Origin: a virus
IMG/VR virus record: IMGVR_UViG_3300045971_000344
Coordinates: 230,945-294,944 of that record
Reading direction: 5' to 3' (one strand)
DNA: 64,000 bases
In this document: piece by piece, positions 24,590 through 33,270 of the stretch
Layout: each line of letters starts with the position of its first letter
Numbering within the stretch: the stretch's first letter is position 1
Notes under the pieces: model-generated
The model's input: the letters and a program-made list of their open reading frames with translations, nothing else
What the model was told of the DNA's origin: nothing
Databases searched by the model: none
Program-made: the position numbers and the translations under genes

Positions 24590-26227
24590 ATGAAAATAAC
24601 TAAGGTTACAATAGCAAGTCAAGCAGATGACCTAAAGGAATCTAAAGTAGAAGATAGTCTCTATGAAAAACCAGAGACTATTCTTACTATAGACGAGCCT
24701 ACAGACAAACAAAAACAGATAGCTTTATCAGAAATGCCTAAGCTTATTGCTAAATTGAAGAGTCCTACTGAACAGGATTATTTGTACGCTGTTAGGGCAG
24801 ATGGGAACGTACTTCAATTTATCCCCAATAGATCTAAAAGGGTAATAGAGGAAGCTGTTAGAACAACTGGTGATGCTATTAGGTTCGTAGAAAATCCTAC
24901 AGAGGACCAAATACGAATAGCATTGATATCTAATCCTTTTAGTATAAGACACATAAAGAATAAAGAACTGTGGGTACAACAACTTGCGGTTAGGACCGAT
25001 GGTTTAGCTATTCAGCATATACAAAATCCAGAAGAAAGTGTACAGATTTTGGCTGTAAAGACCCACCCTTCAGCTTTGGGCTTTATCTCGAATCCGACTA
25101 AGAAGGTTTGTGAGACAGCACTACGGGTAGACGGACTTGCCATTGAGCACGTAAAGGCACCCTCTGAAGAATTACAATTACTAGCTGTTTCAGAATCTTA
25201 TATGGCGTATGCTTATCGCTATATTGATAAGCCCACTGATAAAGTTAAGATTATTGCGTATAAAAAGAACCCTAATTTGATTGCATATATGGATCGTATT
25301 CCCGAAGAAATCCAGATCAACGCGGTTAATAAGGATATCCGAAACTTTCAGTATATTGAGGAACCTACGAAAAAATGTCAGAAATTGGTATTGAAGCACA
25401 TAGTAGATTACCCGCATATCTTTGATGATATTCATAATATAGATCAAGATGTGTTGACTGAATACTTGGAAGAAATAAAGTTTACTGAAAAGTATGATAA
25501 ACGCCAGCAGATACCCGAGGGATTGAATCTACCTCAACTTCGCCTATATAGATACTTCCAGCAAATGAGTAAAAAGGAAGTATTTAAAACAGAACTTAAG
25601 AATTTGGATTTCATAGATAATAGAATACGAAAGATCATGGAGTCCATTAAAGGTAACGTACTTAAACTTTCTGATGTTATTTCCTTTAAACCCAAAAAGA
25701 CTGATTCTGAGTTGGGTACATTTATTCAAAAGAAATTTGGATTGGCGAAGCTTAATGCTACAAAGCAAATTTTTGATTCCGATAGTATGTACTTTGTCGT
25801 TTATGTAGACGCGGTAAAACTCCTTGATTTGGACTTCAATAAAAATCACATCTACAATATGAGTCAGATGCTGGCGGACAAGGAACCTCCTTACATTCCG
25901 GGACAGTATATTTTAGGGTACGTTAAGTACACACCATATTTACAAAATATTTGGATTGATGAATTCTGGACAGACACTAAGATAAAATCCTCTGAAGACA
26001 ACCTTAATTGGTTACCTGCTTGGATAATGTCTCTGTTTATTCGTGAGCTTCGCTATAGAGATTACAATAGTTTTTATTATGCAATTCCAGAGTTGCGGTC
26101 TCGCCTGAAGTACCCTGAAAGTCCTGTCTATATGGAACAACTGTTACAGGCAGCCTATTTTAGAAAAATGCTGATAAAGAATTTACACCCGTTGGTCAAC
26201 GGTAAAGAAGCATTTATCTTAACCTAG
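24590..26227 (+). CDS. Leader protein with about 22-residue helical repeats
   Basis: 545 residues. Leader MKITKVTIASQADD. Residues 30-300 are about ten to twelve repeats of roughly 22 residues with a consensus of I-x-N/S-P-T/S-E/K then V-Q-x-x-A-V. Examples are FVENPTEDQIRIAL, HIQNPEESVQILAV and FISNPTKKVCETAL. These are DUF4116-like HEAT-type helical repeats. The same units occur in the 4007 and 42598 proteins. The C-terminal 240 residues form another, unrecognised domain (YFVVYVDAVKLLDLDF, YIPGQYILGYVKYTPYLQNI). Probably a protein-binding scaffold. Confidence 0.85.
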   Translation: MKITKVTIASQADDLKESKVEDSLYEKPETILTIDEPTDKQKQIALSEMPKLIAKLKSPTEQDYLYAVRADGNVLQFIPNRSKRVIEEAVRTTGDAIRFVENPTEDQIRIALISNPFSIRHIKNKELWVQQLAVRTDGLAIQHIQNPEESVQILAVKTHPSALGFISNPTKKVCETALRVDGLAIEHVKAPSEELQLLAVSESYMAYAYRYIDKPTDKVKIIAYKKNPNLIAYMDRIPEEIQINAVNKDIRNFQYIEEPTKKCQKLVLKHIVDYPHIFDDIHNIDQDVLTEYLEEIKFTEKYDKRQQIPEGLNLPQLRLYRYFQQMSKKEVFKTELKNLDFIDNRIRKIMESIKGNVLKLSDVISFKPKKTDSELGTFIQKKFGLAKLNATKQIFDSDSMYFVVYVDAVKLLDLDFNKNHIYNMSQMLADKEPPYIPGQYILGYVKYTPYLQNIWIDEFWTDTKIKSSEDNLNWLPAWIMSLFIRELRYRDYNSFYYAIPELRSRLKYPESPVYMEQLLQAAYFRKMLIKNLHPLVNGKEAFILT

Positions 26228-26238
26228 AGGTTAAAACC

Positions 26239-27246
26239 ATGTATCGACTCGCAACCAAACCCAAATACGTTAGTCCTGAATACACTGGGACTACCCCCAT
26301 TCAGTCCTCCATTGAGTGCGCAACCTATGGACCAACAAACATAACTGTTGAGCCCATCCCTATTCTACCCCTACCTGAAGAAGTTAAAGACAAAACTTGG
26401 TTTATTCTTAAAGGACTTAGTGACTCTATTCCTACAACTTTAAAGGACTATAAAATAGGGAATATAGCTCTTACTGCGATTCTTAATATTTCAGAGAGAC
26501 CACTCTTTTTGACCTGCGAGAGCGGAACAGGTGTTGCGGCAACGTACTTCAACCTAGAGTTGAAACCAAAACGATTAACCTTTTGGTTTGACCAGAATGT
26601 CGTAATGAGTTTTCAAGAAACTTGTGATGATTTATTTAGGCCCTTGCTTACCCGAATGGAGCATAAAGATTCTCTTACTAGAAAAGAGAATTCAGACAGA
26701 CTATTCGTAGCTCTCTTAGACTTTTTGGTAGACCTTTATTATCCCATTGTTGAGATAATGGATCAGAAGATTCAACAGCTTGAGGAAACAATCTTTGAGG
26801 CGACTAATCCTATAGATGGAATAAAAACCTGTAGAGAATTGAAAATAAAGATACATGGAATACAGAGCGTACTAGTGCCCTTACAGCCAATCTTTGAGAT
26901 CTTATTTGAAGAAAAGATCTTAGCTTCAGGCTCAACTGATTATTTAAAAGATGTGATTTCGCATATTCAGCAGTTGACTTCTAAATTTGACCAACAGTTG
27001 GATAACCTTGACTCTTTGGTAGACCTTTGTATCGCACTAAATAGCAATAAGTTAAATGACCTTATGCGATTCTTAACTGTCTTATCTACATTCTTTTTGC
27101 CCTTATCTTTTATCTGTGCGTGGTATGGAACAAACTTTATAGTACCCGAAACCCATTGGAAATACGGATACTTGTACTTCATAGGTTTATGCGTAGTAAG
27201 CACGTTAGGTTGTTGGGCATGGTTTCGTCAGAAACGCTGGTTATAA
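26239..27246 (+). CDS. CorA-family Mg/metal transporter with GTN signature
   Basis: 335 residues. The C-terminal end is the CorA pore: LTVLSTFFLPLSFICAWYG, the loop TNFIVPETHWKYGY and a second span LYFIGLCVVSTLGCWAWF, followed by RQKRWL. The signature GMN is GTN here (G297-T298-N299). The cytoplasmic domain has the long helical stalk (IVEIMDQKIQQLEETIFEAT). CorA is a pentameric Mg channel; a change in the GMN loop affects ion selectivity. A phage-encoded copy is very unusual. It may alter host divalent cations. The stop is 38 bases before the next gene. Confidence 0.9.
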   Translation: MYRLATKPKYVSPEYTGTTPIQSSIECATYGPTNITVEPIPILPLPEEVKDKTWFILKGLSDSIPTTLKDYKIGNIALTAILNISERPLFLTCESGTGVAATYFNLELKPKRLTFWFDQNVVMSFQETCDDLFRPLLTRMEHKDSLTRKENSDRLFVALLDFLVDLYYPIVEIMDQKIQQLEETIFEATNPIDGIKTCRELKIKIHGIQSVLVPLQPIFEILFEEKILASGSTDYLKDVISHIQQLTSKFDQQLDNLDSLVDLCIALNSNKLNDLMRFLTVLSTFFLPLSFICAWYGTNFIVPETHWKYGYLYFIGLCVVSTLGCWAWFRQKRWL

Positions 27247-27284
27247 CAAATAACAATTGTCGAATATAAAAGGAGGATGTGGTA

Positions 27285-27518
27285 ATGATTAGTATGCCAA
27301 TACGTTCCGATAGTTCCCGTGAATTGGCCAGTCCATGTATAAACTCTAAAGGTACAGTTTGCCCTAAGAGGGACTACCCAAAGTGTATGAAAGCCTGTCT
27401 TGGATTGTCTAAATTTACTGACTTCCTTATGAATCAAGTAAACTTAATGTCGTCTACAATGAATGATGTTCATCTGTATCCAATAAATTTTAGCAGAAAT
27501 GGAGAATGTGCCCGATGA
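27285..27518 (+). CDS. Small cysteine-containing protein
   Basis: 77 residues from ATG 27285, 8 bases after AGGAGG (an upstream GTG is too close). Four cysteines (CINSKGTVC, CMKAC) could hold zinc. No leader and no recognised family. Its stop overlaps the next start. Confidence 0.7.
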   Translation: MISMPIRSDSSRELASPCINSKGTVCPKRDYPKCMKACLGLSKFTDFLMNQVNLMSSTMNDVHLYPINFSRNGECAR

Positions 27519-27904
27519 AGATCGTAAAGGTTGAAATAAGCCATAATACAGTAGAAACCTCAATGGATATTAACCAAGAGTATACTATCCTAAAAAAGTT
27601 GTATTCTATTTTGGGAAAAGAATTGCACTTAAAAGATATTTGTAAATGTACCTTTCGTAGATACGAATCTTATATCCACCTTTTCAGTAACGTTCTTCAC
27701 ATCGACCAAAAAATTGATAATGACTCTTTATTAGCAGACTTCGGGTTATTCCCTTCTCAGTTTACAGATTTTCTTTATTTCAATGGGGCTGAACCTGAAG
27801 TATCTTCTTATCGTCCTACCGGAGGAATGCCTCATAAGCAAAAATCTGAAGGTAAAAAGAAATGGCTTATGATTAACGGCTTTTGGAAGGAAGTTGAAGC
27901 ATAA
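27515..27904 (+). CDS. Leader protein, single-domain paralogue of the 475 C-terminus
   Basis: 129 residues from ATG 27515, chosen because it overlaps the previous stop (ATGA) with GGAGA 9 bases upstream and gives the leader MKIVKVEISHN. After the leader comes the same domain as in the 475 protein (EYTILKKLYSILGKELHLKD, IHLFSNVL, FTDFLYFNGA, WLMINGFWKEVE). The leader-plus-one-domain plan indicates that the domain is an independent unit. Function unknown. Confidence 0.85.
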   Translation: MKIVKVEISHNTVETSMDINQEYTILKKLYSILGKELHLKDICKCTFRRYESYIHLFSNVLHIDQKIDNDSLLADFGLFPSQFTDFLYFNGAEPEVSSYRPTGGMPHKQKSEGKKKWLMINGFWKEVEA

Positions 27905-27919
27905 AGGACGGAGATAATC

Positions 27920-28657
27920 ATGAAGATAGTTAGGATAGCATTGAACACCGCTGCCTCAGATAGTAAGAGTCTTGACTATTTGTTTGATGCAGACAACGGT
28001 TATGGGCAGACCCCTAATTCTGCTGAAATACAGAACAGAGGTTTTACCTTGTATTTACATCCGTCAGAGTTTTTATCACTTGCGGATGATCTACCTAATA
28101 AAGACCTAAGTTTTTATGAAATGTTACTGGATAAAGATGAACCTCTTGGGTATCCTACGCTAAATATTGATATGGGTAAGTATGGAAAGAAGCCCGCGTG
28201 GAGGGTAGAAGGTCATGAAGGACGTCATAGAGTAGAAGCAATCCTTAAGCGATTTGGTGATACCTATTTTATTCCTGTACACATGCTTACATGGCCCCAA
28301 AAGAATAGAACATTAACAGATGAATATTTCTTGCTACCTATTATAGGTCAAGATAAGTCCAAGTGGAAACGAAAAGAATTTTACATGGCAAAGGATAGGA
28401 TAGATAAGAATAGCGTACATGGTAACTTTGGTGTACGCAAGTTATCAAAAAAGTACCCACGTCATCCAGCTGAATTAGCTAATGAAGTATGGCAATCAGA
28501 CCTTAATAGAAAAAGTAGTCCCTGTGACCTTGAGAAAAGAAATAGAAATGAAGACGATGTAACTGAACAGGTACTACTGAATGAACAACCGCTCCATATT
28601 TATCACAATCCGAATCTATCTTTTAGGACATCTAATAAAATGAGGCGCGTGAATTGA
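27920..28657 (+). CDS. Leader protein with GHEGRHR motif (ParB/Srx-like candidate)
   Basis: 245 residues. Leader MKIVRIALNTAASD. A beta segment (FTLYLHPSEFLSLADDL) precedes WRVEGHEGRHRVEAILKRFG and YFIPVHMLTW. The G-H-E-G-R-H-R followed by helix and strand resembles ParB/sulfiredoxin-type nucleotide-binding loops (D/E-G-x-H-R), as in the 39779 protein, and is widespread in phages. The rest is unassigned. The next gene is an ADP-ribosyltransferase, 1 base downstream. Confidence 0.75.
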   Translation: MKIVRIALNTAASDSKSLDYLFDADNGYGQTPNSAEIQNRGFTLYLHPSEFLSLADDLPNKDLSFYEMLLDKDEPLGYPTLNIDMGKYGKKPAWRVEGHEGRHRVEAILKRFGDTYFIPVHMLTWPQKNRTLTDEYFLLPIIGQDKSKWKRKEFYMAKDRIDKNSVHGNFGVRKLSKKYPRHPAELANEVWQSDLNRKSSPCDLEKRNRNEDDVTEQVLLNEQPLHIYHNPNLSFRTSNKMRRVN

Positions 28658-28658
28658 T

Positions 28659-29564
28659 ATGGACATTAGAACAATAGAAATCTCTTCTGGATTTATAGAT
28701 ATACTTGATAAAGAAATTCAAGGTAAATCTTGGACCTTGAAAGTTTATAATCTTAGTAAGCCTGCTAAGACTTTCTTTGATCTAACTTTTTCACCCAAAG
28801 CAAAGATGAAGAAGTTACCTGCAGGAGAAGTAATAGATGACTATAAGCAATTAACTAAGATTGGGCCTGCCTCAGCATGGTTAAAATTTCCTTGTAGAAA
28901 AGCAATGGTAATTCAAGGCGCTAATTATAAGCAAGGAGCTAGTTTTTATGTAAACGGAACTTATCTTTATAAGAGTAGAAAGACTGGAAATTATATAGTT
29001 GAGATTTCTGATATTAAGGAACTTTTAAAGAACTTAATTGAATTAAAGTTAATAGAAAATAAACCAAAAGGAAATATTTTAGATATAGTAGCATATACTT
29101 TTTATAAGCGTTGGTACAATGCGGTAACAAAAGACTTACCAAAACATTGGGCTTTATATAAAGATTTCGATTTTGGTCATCTTAAGACTGTTAAGCAACC
29201 TGTTTTATATAGAGGTATTCGAGTATCAAAGTCCTTAGGGCTTAAATTAATTGAAGAAAAGAAGACAATAAAGCTCAAAGACCTGGACTATAGTTCTTGG
29301 ACCACTCGTGAAGGTGTAGCCGCAAGCTTTGCTTCGGGACAAAAAGGGATAGGTGTAGGCTCTCCTGAACCACCTTATTACCTAAATAAAAAAAGTGTTG
29401 GACTTATACTAAAAGTTCCTACAGCTAAATTAGATATATTCTTAAATAGTACTTTACTACCATCTGTAGCTAATGGGCTAACTTCACATAGTGAATCTGA
29501 AGTATTAGTTAAAGGTCCAGGTGTTGTCACCATTACACCTGAAATGGTTTGTGATATATACTAA
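28659..29564 (+). CDS. Mono-ADP-ribosyltransferase (R-S-E type) with leader
   Basis: 301 residues. Leader MDIRTIEISSG. The C-terminal half has the R-S-E signature: LYRGIRVS (R185), YSSWTTREGVAASFA (S212-S213) and a biglutamate HSESEVLV (E279, E281). Such enzymes move ADP-ribose from NAD onto a protein; the E-x-E form usually modifies arginine. T4 Alt and ModA are phage examples, and Alt is packaged in the head and injected. The leader, the location beside terminase and the T4 precedent make an injected takeover factor plausible. The target is unknown. Confidence 0.87.
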   Translation: MDIRTIEISSGFIDILDKEIQGKSWTLKVYNLSKPAKTFFDLTFSPKAKMKKLPAGEVIDDYKQLTKIGPASAWLKFPCRKAMVIQGANYKQGASFYVNGTYLYKSRKTGNYIVEISDIKELLKNLIELKLIENKPKGNILDIVAYTFYKRWYNAVTKDLPKHWALYKDFDFGHLKTVKQPVLYRGIRVSKSLGLKLIEEKKTIKLKDLDYSSWTTREGVAASFASGQKGIGVGSPEPPYYLNKKSVGLILKVPTAKLDIFLNSTLLPSVANGLTSHSESEVLVKGPGVVTITPEMVCDIY

Positions 29565-29584
29565 AATACTGAGAGTGAATTGAA

Positions 29585-31708
29585 ATGCTAAAAAAGAAGA
29601 GAGCGAGTGTGGGTGGTAGTACAACCAGAATTGCAATAAAAGATGTCCAGGCCAAGAAGTTAGATCTTAGTATGAACTTCAACTCTGATGCCGCTATAGC
29701 TCAAGACGCGACAATAAAGCTCACCGCGAATGTTGACCCTAGTAAGGAATCTAAGTTCAATATAAACAAGCTGATTAATAAGATCCTTAAGTCAGAATTG
29801 GGTGTTCCACTTGATATAAAGATAGACGACAGTAGTCTTCCTACGGCTCCGAATTTTGTAACGTTCTTGAATGAACCTCAATTCTTGAATGTCCGCGCGT
29901 TTGCCCGACAGAATGAAATTGGTACAAAGCTGTTCGGAGAATATTGCCCAGACTGCTCTGACTTAATCTTCATGGATAATATTCCTGTTGACTGTAGTCT
30001 AAAGAAATTCAAGAGAAAAGTACAGCTCCTGGATTTTGGATTATGCCCAAAGTGTGGGAAAGGTAGGGCTGAGTTTATAAAGCAAGGTAAGCTTCAATCT
30101 TATCAAGAAGCAGCGGTATGCTGTGGCCAACGTTCTGCCAAGTCCCATGTTACGGCAATGATAGCCTGCTACATTGTTCACCGATACTTGAAGCTCCAAA
30201 ACCCTACTCAACTATTGGGATTAGTCCAGGCGACCACTCTGCATGGAACCTTTGTTGCCTTAACGTATGGGCAAGCAAAAGAAACGCTTTGGGATCCTTT
30301 CCTTGAGTACATCTCAGCATCAGCCTGGTTTTCTTCATACCATGAATTACTTAAAGGGTATAACGCTAAGTACAATGAAGAGATTTTCAAGTTCAAAGAC
30401 ACATTCTTATTGTACCGTCACAGGGGTCTCTTGATTTATCCTTCAGGTCCAAACATGAAGACCCTTCGTGGACGTACTCGATTTTTTGCAGCAATTGATG
30501 AACTCGGGTGGTTCGATAATGATGCACAGAAAAATAAAGTAAAAGATAACGCCAATGAGGTTTATATTGCCCTCGAGCGTTCACTGCTTACTGTTCGAGC
30601 TGCCTCGAATAGACTACTACGCCAGGGGTACGATAACATACCGACTGGCTACTTTTGTAATGTAAGCTCCCCTTCTCACGCTCGTGATAAGATTATGGAG
30701 CTCATAAATAAAGCAAAGATCAGTAAAAAGATATTTGCGCTTCATAAGCCCACTTGGGAGATGAATCCCAATGTAACCAGGGAGGACTTAGAGGACGAAT
30801 TTACTAAGGACTTTGCAAGGGCAGACCGAGACTATGGAGCTAATCCTCCTTTGGCAAATAGCCCTTTGATTTCTAACGTAGATATGGTCACTCAGTGCTG
30901 TTCTTCAATAACCAATAGGATAGAATCCATAAAGTACAAGCAACGAAGCGGTAAGAAGGGAGACCAGTCTAGGTATGCTATTATAGTACCCAAGCCCGTA
31001 ATTAGTCCTACGGTATTGACCATAGACGCAGGATATAGTAACAATAGTTTTGCGTGCACCGTAGCAAGCATTGATAAACTGACTAAATTTGCATCCTTCA
31101 AGACAATGGTTGAGATCCAGCCCCGTCCGGGTGTACCTTTGAACTATACTTTGATCTACAAATACATAATAAAGGTCCTTATTGAGTCCCAGAATGTAAA
31201 GATCGTACGGGCCGACCGTTGGAACAGCTTGAAATTACTATCTGATATATCCGTAGAGTACCCAAATGTAGATGCAAAGCAATACTCAGTTAAGTATAAT
31301 GATCTGACGCTCTTTAAGGATTACATAATAGATAAAGAAGTGGTGTTCCCTAAAGCAGAGTGGAAAACAGAGGATATCGTCCATTTTAACTATTCTGAGT
31401 ACCCTAAATGCTTTTCACAGGCAGTTGTATCTCATTTTGTCATGCAGTGCGTAACTGTCCAAGATACAGGAAACCAAGTAAATAAAGGGTCGGGCTTGAC
31501 CGATGATTTATTTCGAGCAGCCGCACTGGCGTTTACTGTAATAATGGATGAAAAGGTTAATAAACCCTTACTAGGGGCTGACGCAAAAAGAACAAATATA
31601 GCAATAGGAAATGTAGCTGGACGGTCATTTGGATCAAGTAGTGGAGGTGGGGCATCTATTGGTGTAACCACTACAGGTAAAGCTTTGGGCTTCATAGGAG
31701 GTCGCTAA
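29585..31708 (+). CDS. terL: Terminase large subunit
   Basis: 707 residues. N-terminal domain carries a Cys2-Cys2 zinc knuckle (CPDC, CPKC). ATPase: Walker A-like CGQRSAKSH (K186), LLGLVQATTLHGTF, Walker B AAIDELGWF (D305, E306). Nuclease: TIDAGYSNNSFA (D481) and later acidic positions (RADRWNS, DYIIDKE). It translocates and cuts DNA during packaging into the prohead. Walker A has Ala where Gly is common (R-S-A-K-S). It ends in a Gly/Ser tail. The next gene starts at its stop (ATG 31708). The zinc knuckle is an addition seen in some jumbo-phage terminases. Confidence 0.96.
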   Translation: MLKKKRASVGGSTTRIAIKDVQAKKLDLSMNFNSDAAIAQDATIKLTANVDPSKESKFNINKLINKILKSELGVPLDIKIDDSSLPTAPNFVTFLNEPQFLNVRAFARQNEIGTKLFGEYCPDCSDLIFMDNIPVDCSLKKFKRKVQLLDFGLCPKCGKGRAEFIKQGKLQSYQEAAVCCGQRSAKSHVTAMIACYIVHRYLKLQNPTQLLGLVQATTLHGTFVALTYGQAKETLWDPFLEYISASAWFSSYHELLKGYNAKYNEEIFKFKDTFLLYRHRGLLIYPSGPNMKTLRGRTRFFAAIDELGWFDNDAQKNKVKDNANEVYIALERSLLTVRAASNRLLRQGYDNIPTGYFCNVSSPSHARDKIMELINKAKISKKIFALHKPTWEMNPNVTREDLEDEFTKDFARADRDYGANPPLANSPLISNVDMVTQCCSSITNRIESIKYKQRSGKKGDQSRYAIIVPKPVISPTVLTIDAGYSNNSFACTVASIDKLTKFASFKTMVEIQPRPGVPLNYTLIYKYIIKVLIESQNVKIVRADRWNSLKLLSDISVEYPNVDAKQYSVKYNDLTLFKDYIIDKEVVFPKAEWKTEDIVHFNYSEYPKCFSQAVVSHFVMQCVTVQDTGNQVNKGSGLTDDLFRAAALAFTVIMDEKVNKPLLGADAKRTNIAIGNVAGRSFGSSSGGGASIGVTTTGKALGFIGGR

Positions 31709-32364
31709 TGTTAAAGCATAAGACAGCACTATATGTTTGTCTATACATAACAATTTTTATTTGCTTCGCCACTTATAGTATCTCAAAAATACATAAGACA
31801 CAGGACCAAGTAAATAACTTAACCAAGACAGCTGATTATAAGCTACGAGTGTCTCGACTACAAATCCGATTGGATAACGTAGAGCAGTTAATTCATAGTT
31901 TAGAACACACGAAACAAGATAGTAAGGACGAAGTATTGGCCTTAATTACCTCACAGAGAAAACTGTATCAAGATGACCTCATGTATTTAGCCAATTTTTG
32001 CACCAAGCCAGAAGGTGTTAGACTTGGTAAGAAGTTAATTGAGGTAATTAATGCTGATGAATCTATAGATAATACTGAAATGGACTTATTGGTAAATGAT
32101 AAAGTCCTTGAGTTTCACCGTATATTACCACAGAGTAGAAAAGCAGATGCAGACGTAGTAAGTGTAACAAATGAATTACTAACATACTTGGATAAAAAGA
32201 TCAGGACAAAAGTTGTTGAGGCAGATATAACTTCTGATAGTGCGATATACTCTATACTTGCGCTATGTGTTATGAGTCTTTTGGTTTCTATTTACCTATT
32301 TATTTATGCAGTTACCCGAATCTTTAAAGACCTTAGCCCTCTTAAGGAAGAGACTGATCTATGA
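31708..32364 (+). CDS. Chemoreceptor-like membrane protein without signalling domain
   Basis: 218 residues with two membrane spans, ALYVCLYITIFICFATYSI at the N-terminus and IYSILALCVMSLLVSIYLFI near the C-terminus. Between them lies a helical domain of about 150 residues (RVSRLQIRLDNVEQLIHSLE) with the plan of a four-helix-bundle (4HB_MCP) ligand domain. It ends soon after span 2 with no HAMP or kinase-binding helix. It may dimerise with host receptors and perturb them, or act in superinfection exclusion. Its stop overlaps the next gene by ATGA. Confidence 0.75.
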   Translation: MLKHKTALYVCLYITIFICFATYSISKIHKTQDQVNNLTKTADYKLRVSRLQIRLDNVEQLIHSLEHTKQDSKDEVLALITSQRKLYQDDLMYLANFCTKPEGVRLGKKLIEVINADESIDNTEMDLLVNDKVLEFHRILPQSRKADADVVSVTNELLTYLDKKIRTKVVEADITSDSAIYSILALCVMSLLVSIYLFIYAVTRIFKDLSPLKEETDL

Positions 32365-32882
32365 AAACTATCTCAAGGACTGAAATAACGGACTGCATAA
32401 CTAATTCCGTTATTTCATACTTCGTACATAAACGAATGGCAGTATTTAAAGAAATAGGTATAGAGACGTGGGGTAGGCGTAGAGCGGACGTCCTTTGTTT
32501 ATCCATGAAGAAACGAGAGATAACCCTTGTTGAGATCAAATCTTGTGAAGCCGATTTCTTAACCGATAAGAAATGGGAGACTTATTTAGCTTACTGCAAT
32601 AAAATGTACTTTGCGGTTCATGGCGATATTACTTGGGTAGATCGCTATAAAGACCTGTTTAAGCAACATGGAATTGGGATCCTTCATCTAACCCAGTATG
32701 GGACAATGAAGGTAATCCTTAACTGTAAATATAAGAAAATGAAGAAAAAGCATAAGCTTGATATACTGGTCCGATTGGCTTGGCGCTCTGGTACGTATAG
32801 TTTGCGTACTCATAGTAGACGCTATGCCGCAACTTCCTCATCCGGAATTAGATTTCAGACCTTGGCCGAGCGTAAACGTTAG
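32361..32882 (+). CDS. MmcB-like PD-(D/E)XK nuclease-fold protein
   Basis: 173 residues. RRRADVLCLSM, then ITLVEIKSCEADFLTDKKW, then YLAYCNKMYFAVHGDI match the D-x-n-E-x-K core and flanking motifs of MmcB-type proteins, which take part in DNA repair. The C-terminal tail is basic. Catalytic Asp, Glu and Lys are present, so it may cut DNA, for example resolving ends or branched DNA. No leader, although MKTISRTEI superficially looks like one. Confidence 0.82.
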   Translation: MKTISRTEITDCITNSVISYFVHKRMAVFKEIGIETWGRRRADVLCLSMKKREITLVEIKSCEADFLTDKKWETYLAYCNKMYFAVHGDITWVDRYKDLFKQHGIGILHLTQYGTMKVILNCKYKKMKKKHKLDILVRLAWRSGTYSLRTHSRRYAATSSSGIRFQTLAERKR

Positions 32883-32890
32883 GGTCTTCA

Positions 32891-32898
32891 TAATTTAT
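32891..32898 (+). promoter_or_regulatory. TAATTTAT motif in gap
   Basis: Fourth intergenic copy of the octamer, 34 bases before the ATG at 32932. A second AT-rich stretch (TAATATAAAGGAG) follows and includes the ribosome binding site. Confidence 0.25.
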
Positions 32899-32931
32899 AT
32901 TAAAGGTGGAGTAATATAAAGGAGAATTAAA

Positions 32932-33222
32932 ATGAAGAAAATAGCTATTGGCGGTGGACTAAATACTAAATTAACTCCAAAGCAAATTCAAAAAGTTAAA
33001 GCTAGTGATCCAACCGGTGGTATAGTTAAGTATAGAGACATGGGTAGTCCTGAAGATAAATACGGTATAATTTTAGGCTCTGGTGGTTTCTTAGGACGCG
33101 GCTTGCAGATAATGGTGTACTTAGAAGACGGAAGTACTGTAATAATTGATATTGAAAAATCTCAGGTTATAAAGTATTTAAATAGTAAAAAGGTACGAAC
33201 TATTCTACAAAGATTTTTGTGA
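32932..33222 (+). CDS. Small leader protein, unknown function
   Basis: 96 residues. Leader variant MKKIAIGGGLNTKL. The rest suggests an SH3-like small beta barrel (GGIVKYRDMGS, KYGIILGSGG, LQIMVYLEDGSTVIID). No family is recognised. Start follows AAAGGAGAATTAAA. Confidence 0.8.
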   Translation: MKKIAIGGGLNTKLTPKQIQKVKASDPTGGIVKYRDMGSPEDKYGIILGSGGFLGRGLQIMVYLEDGSTVIIDIEKSQVIKYLNSKKVRTILQRFL

Positions 33223-33270
33223 AATACCTAATACTAGAGATAATTAAATAACAAGTATGAGGTGAGGACC

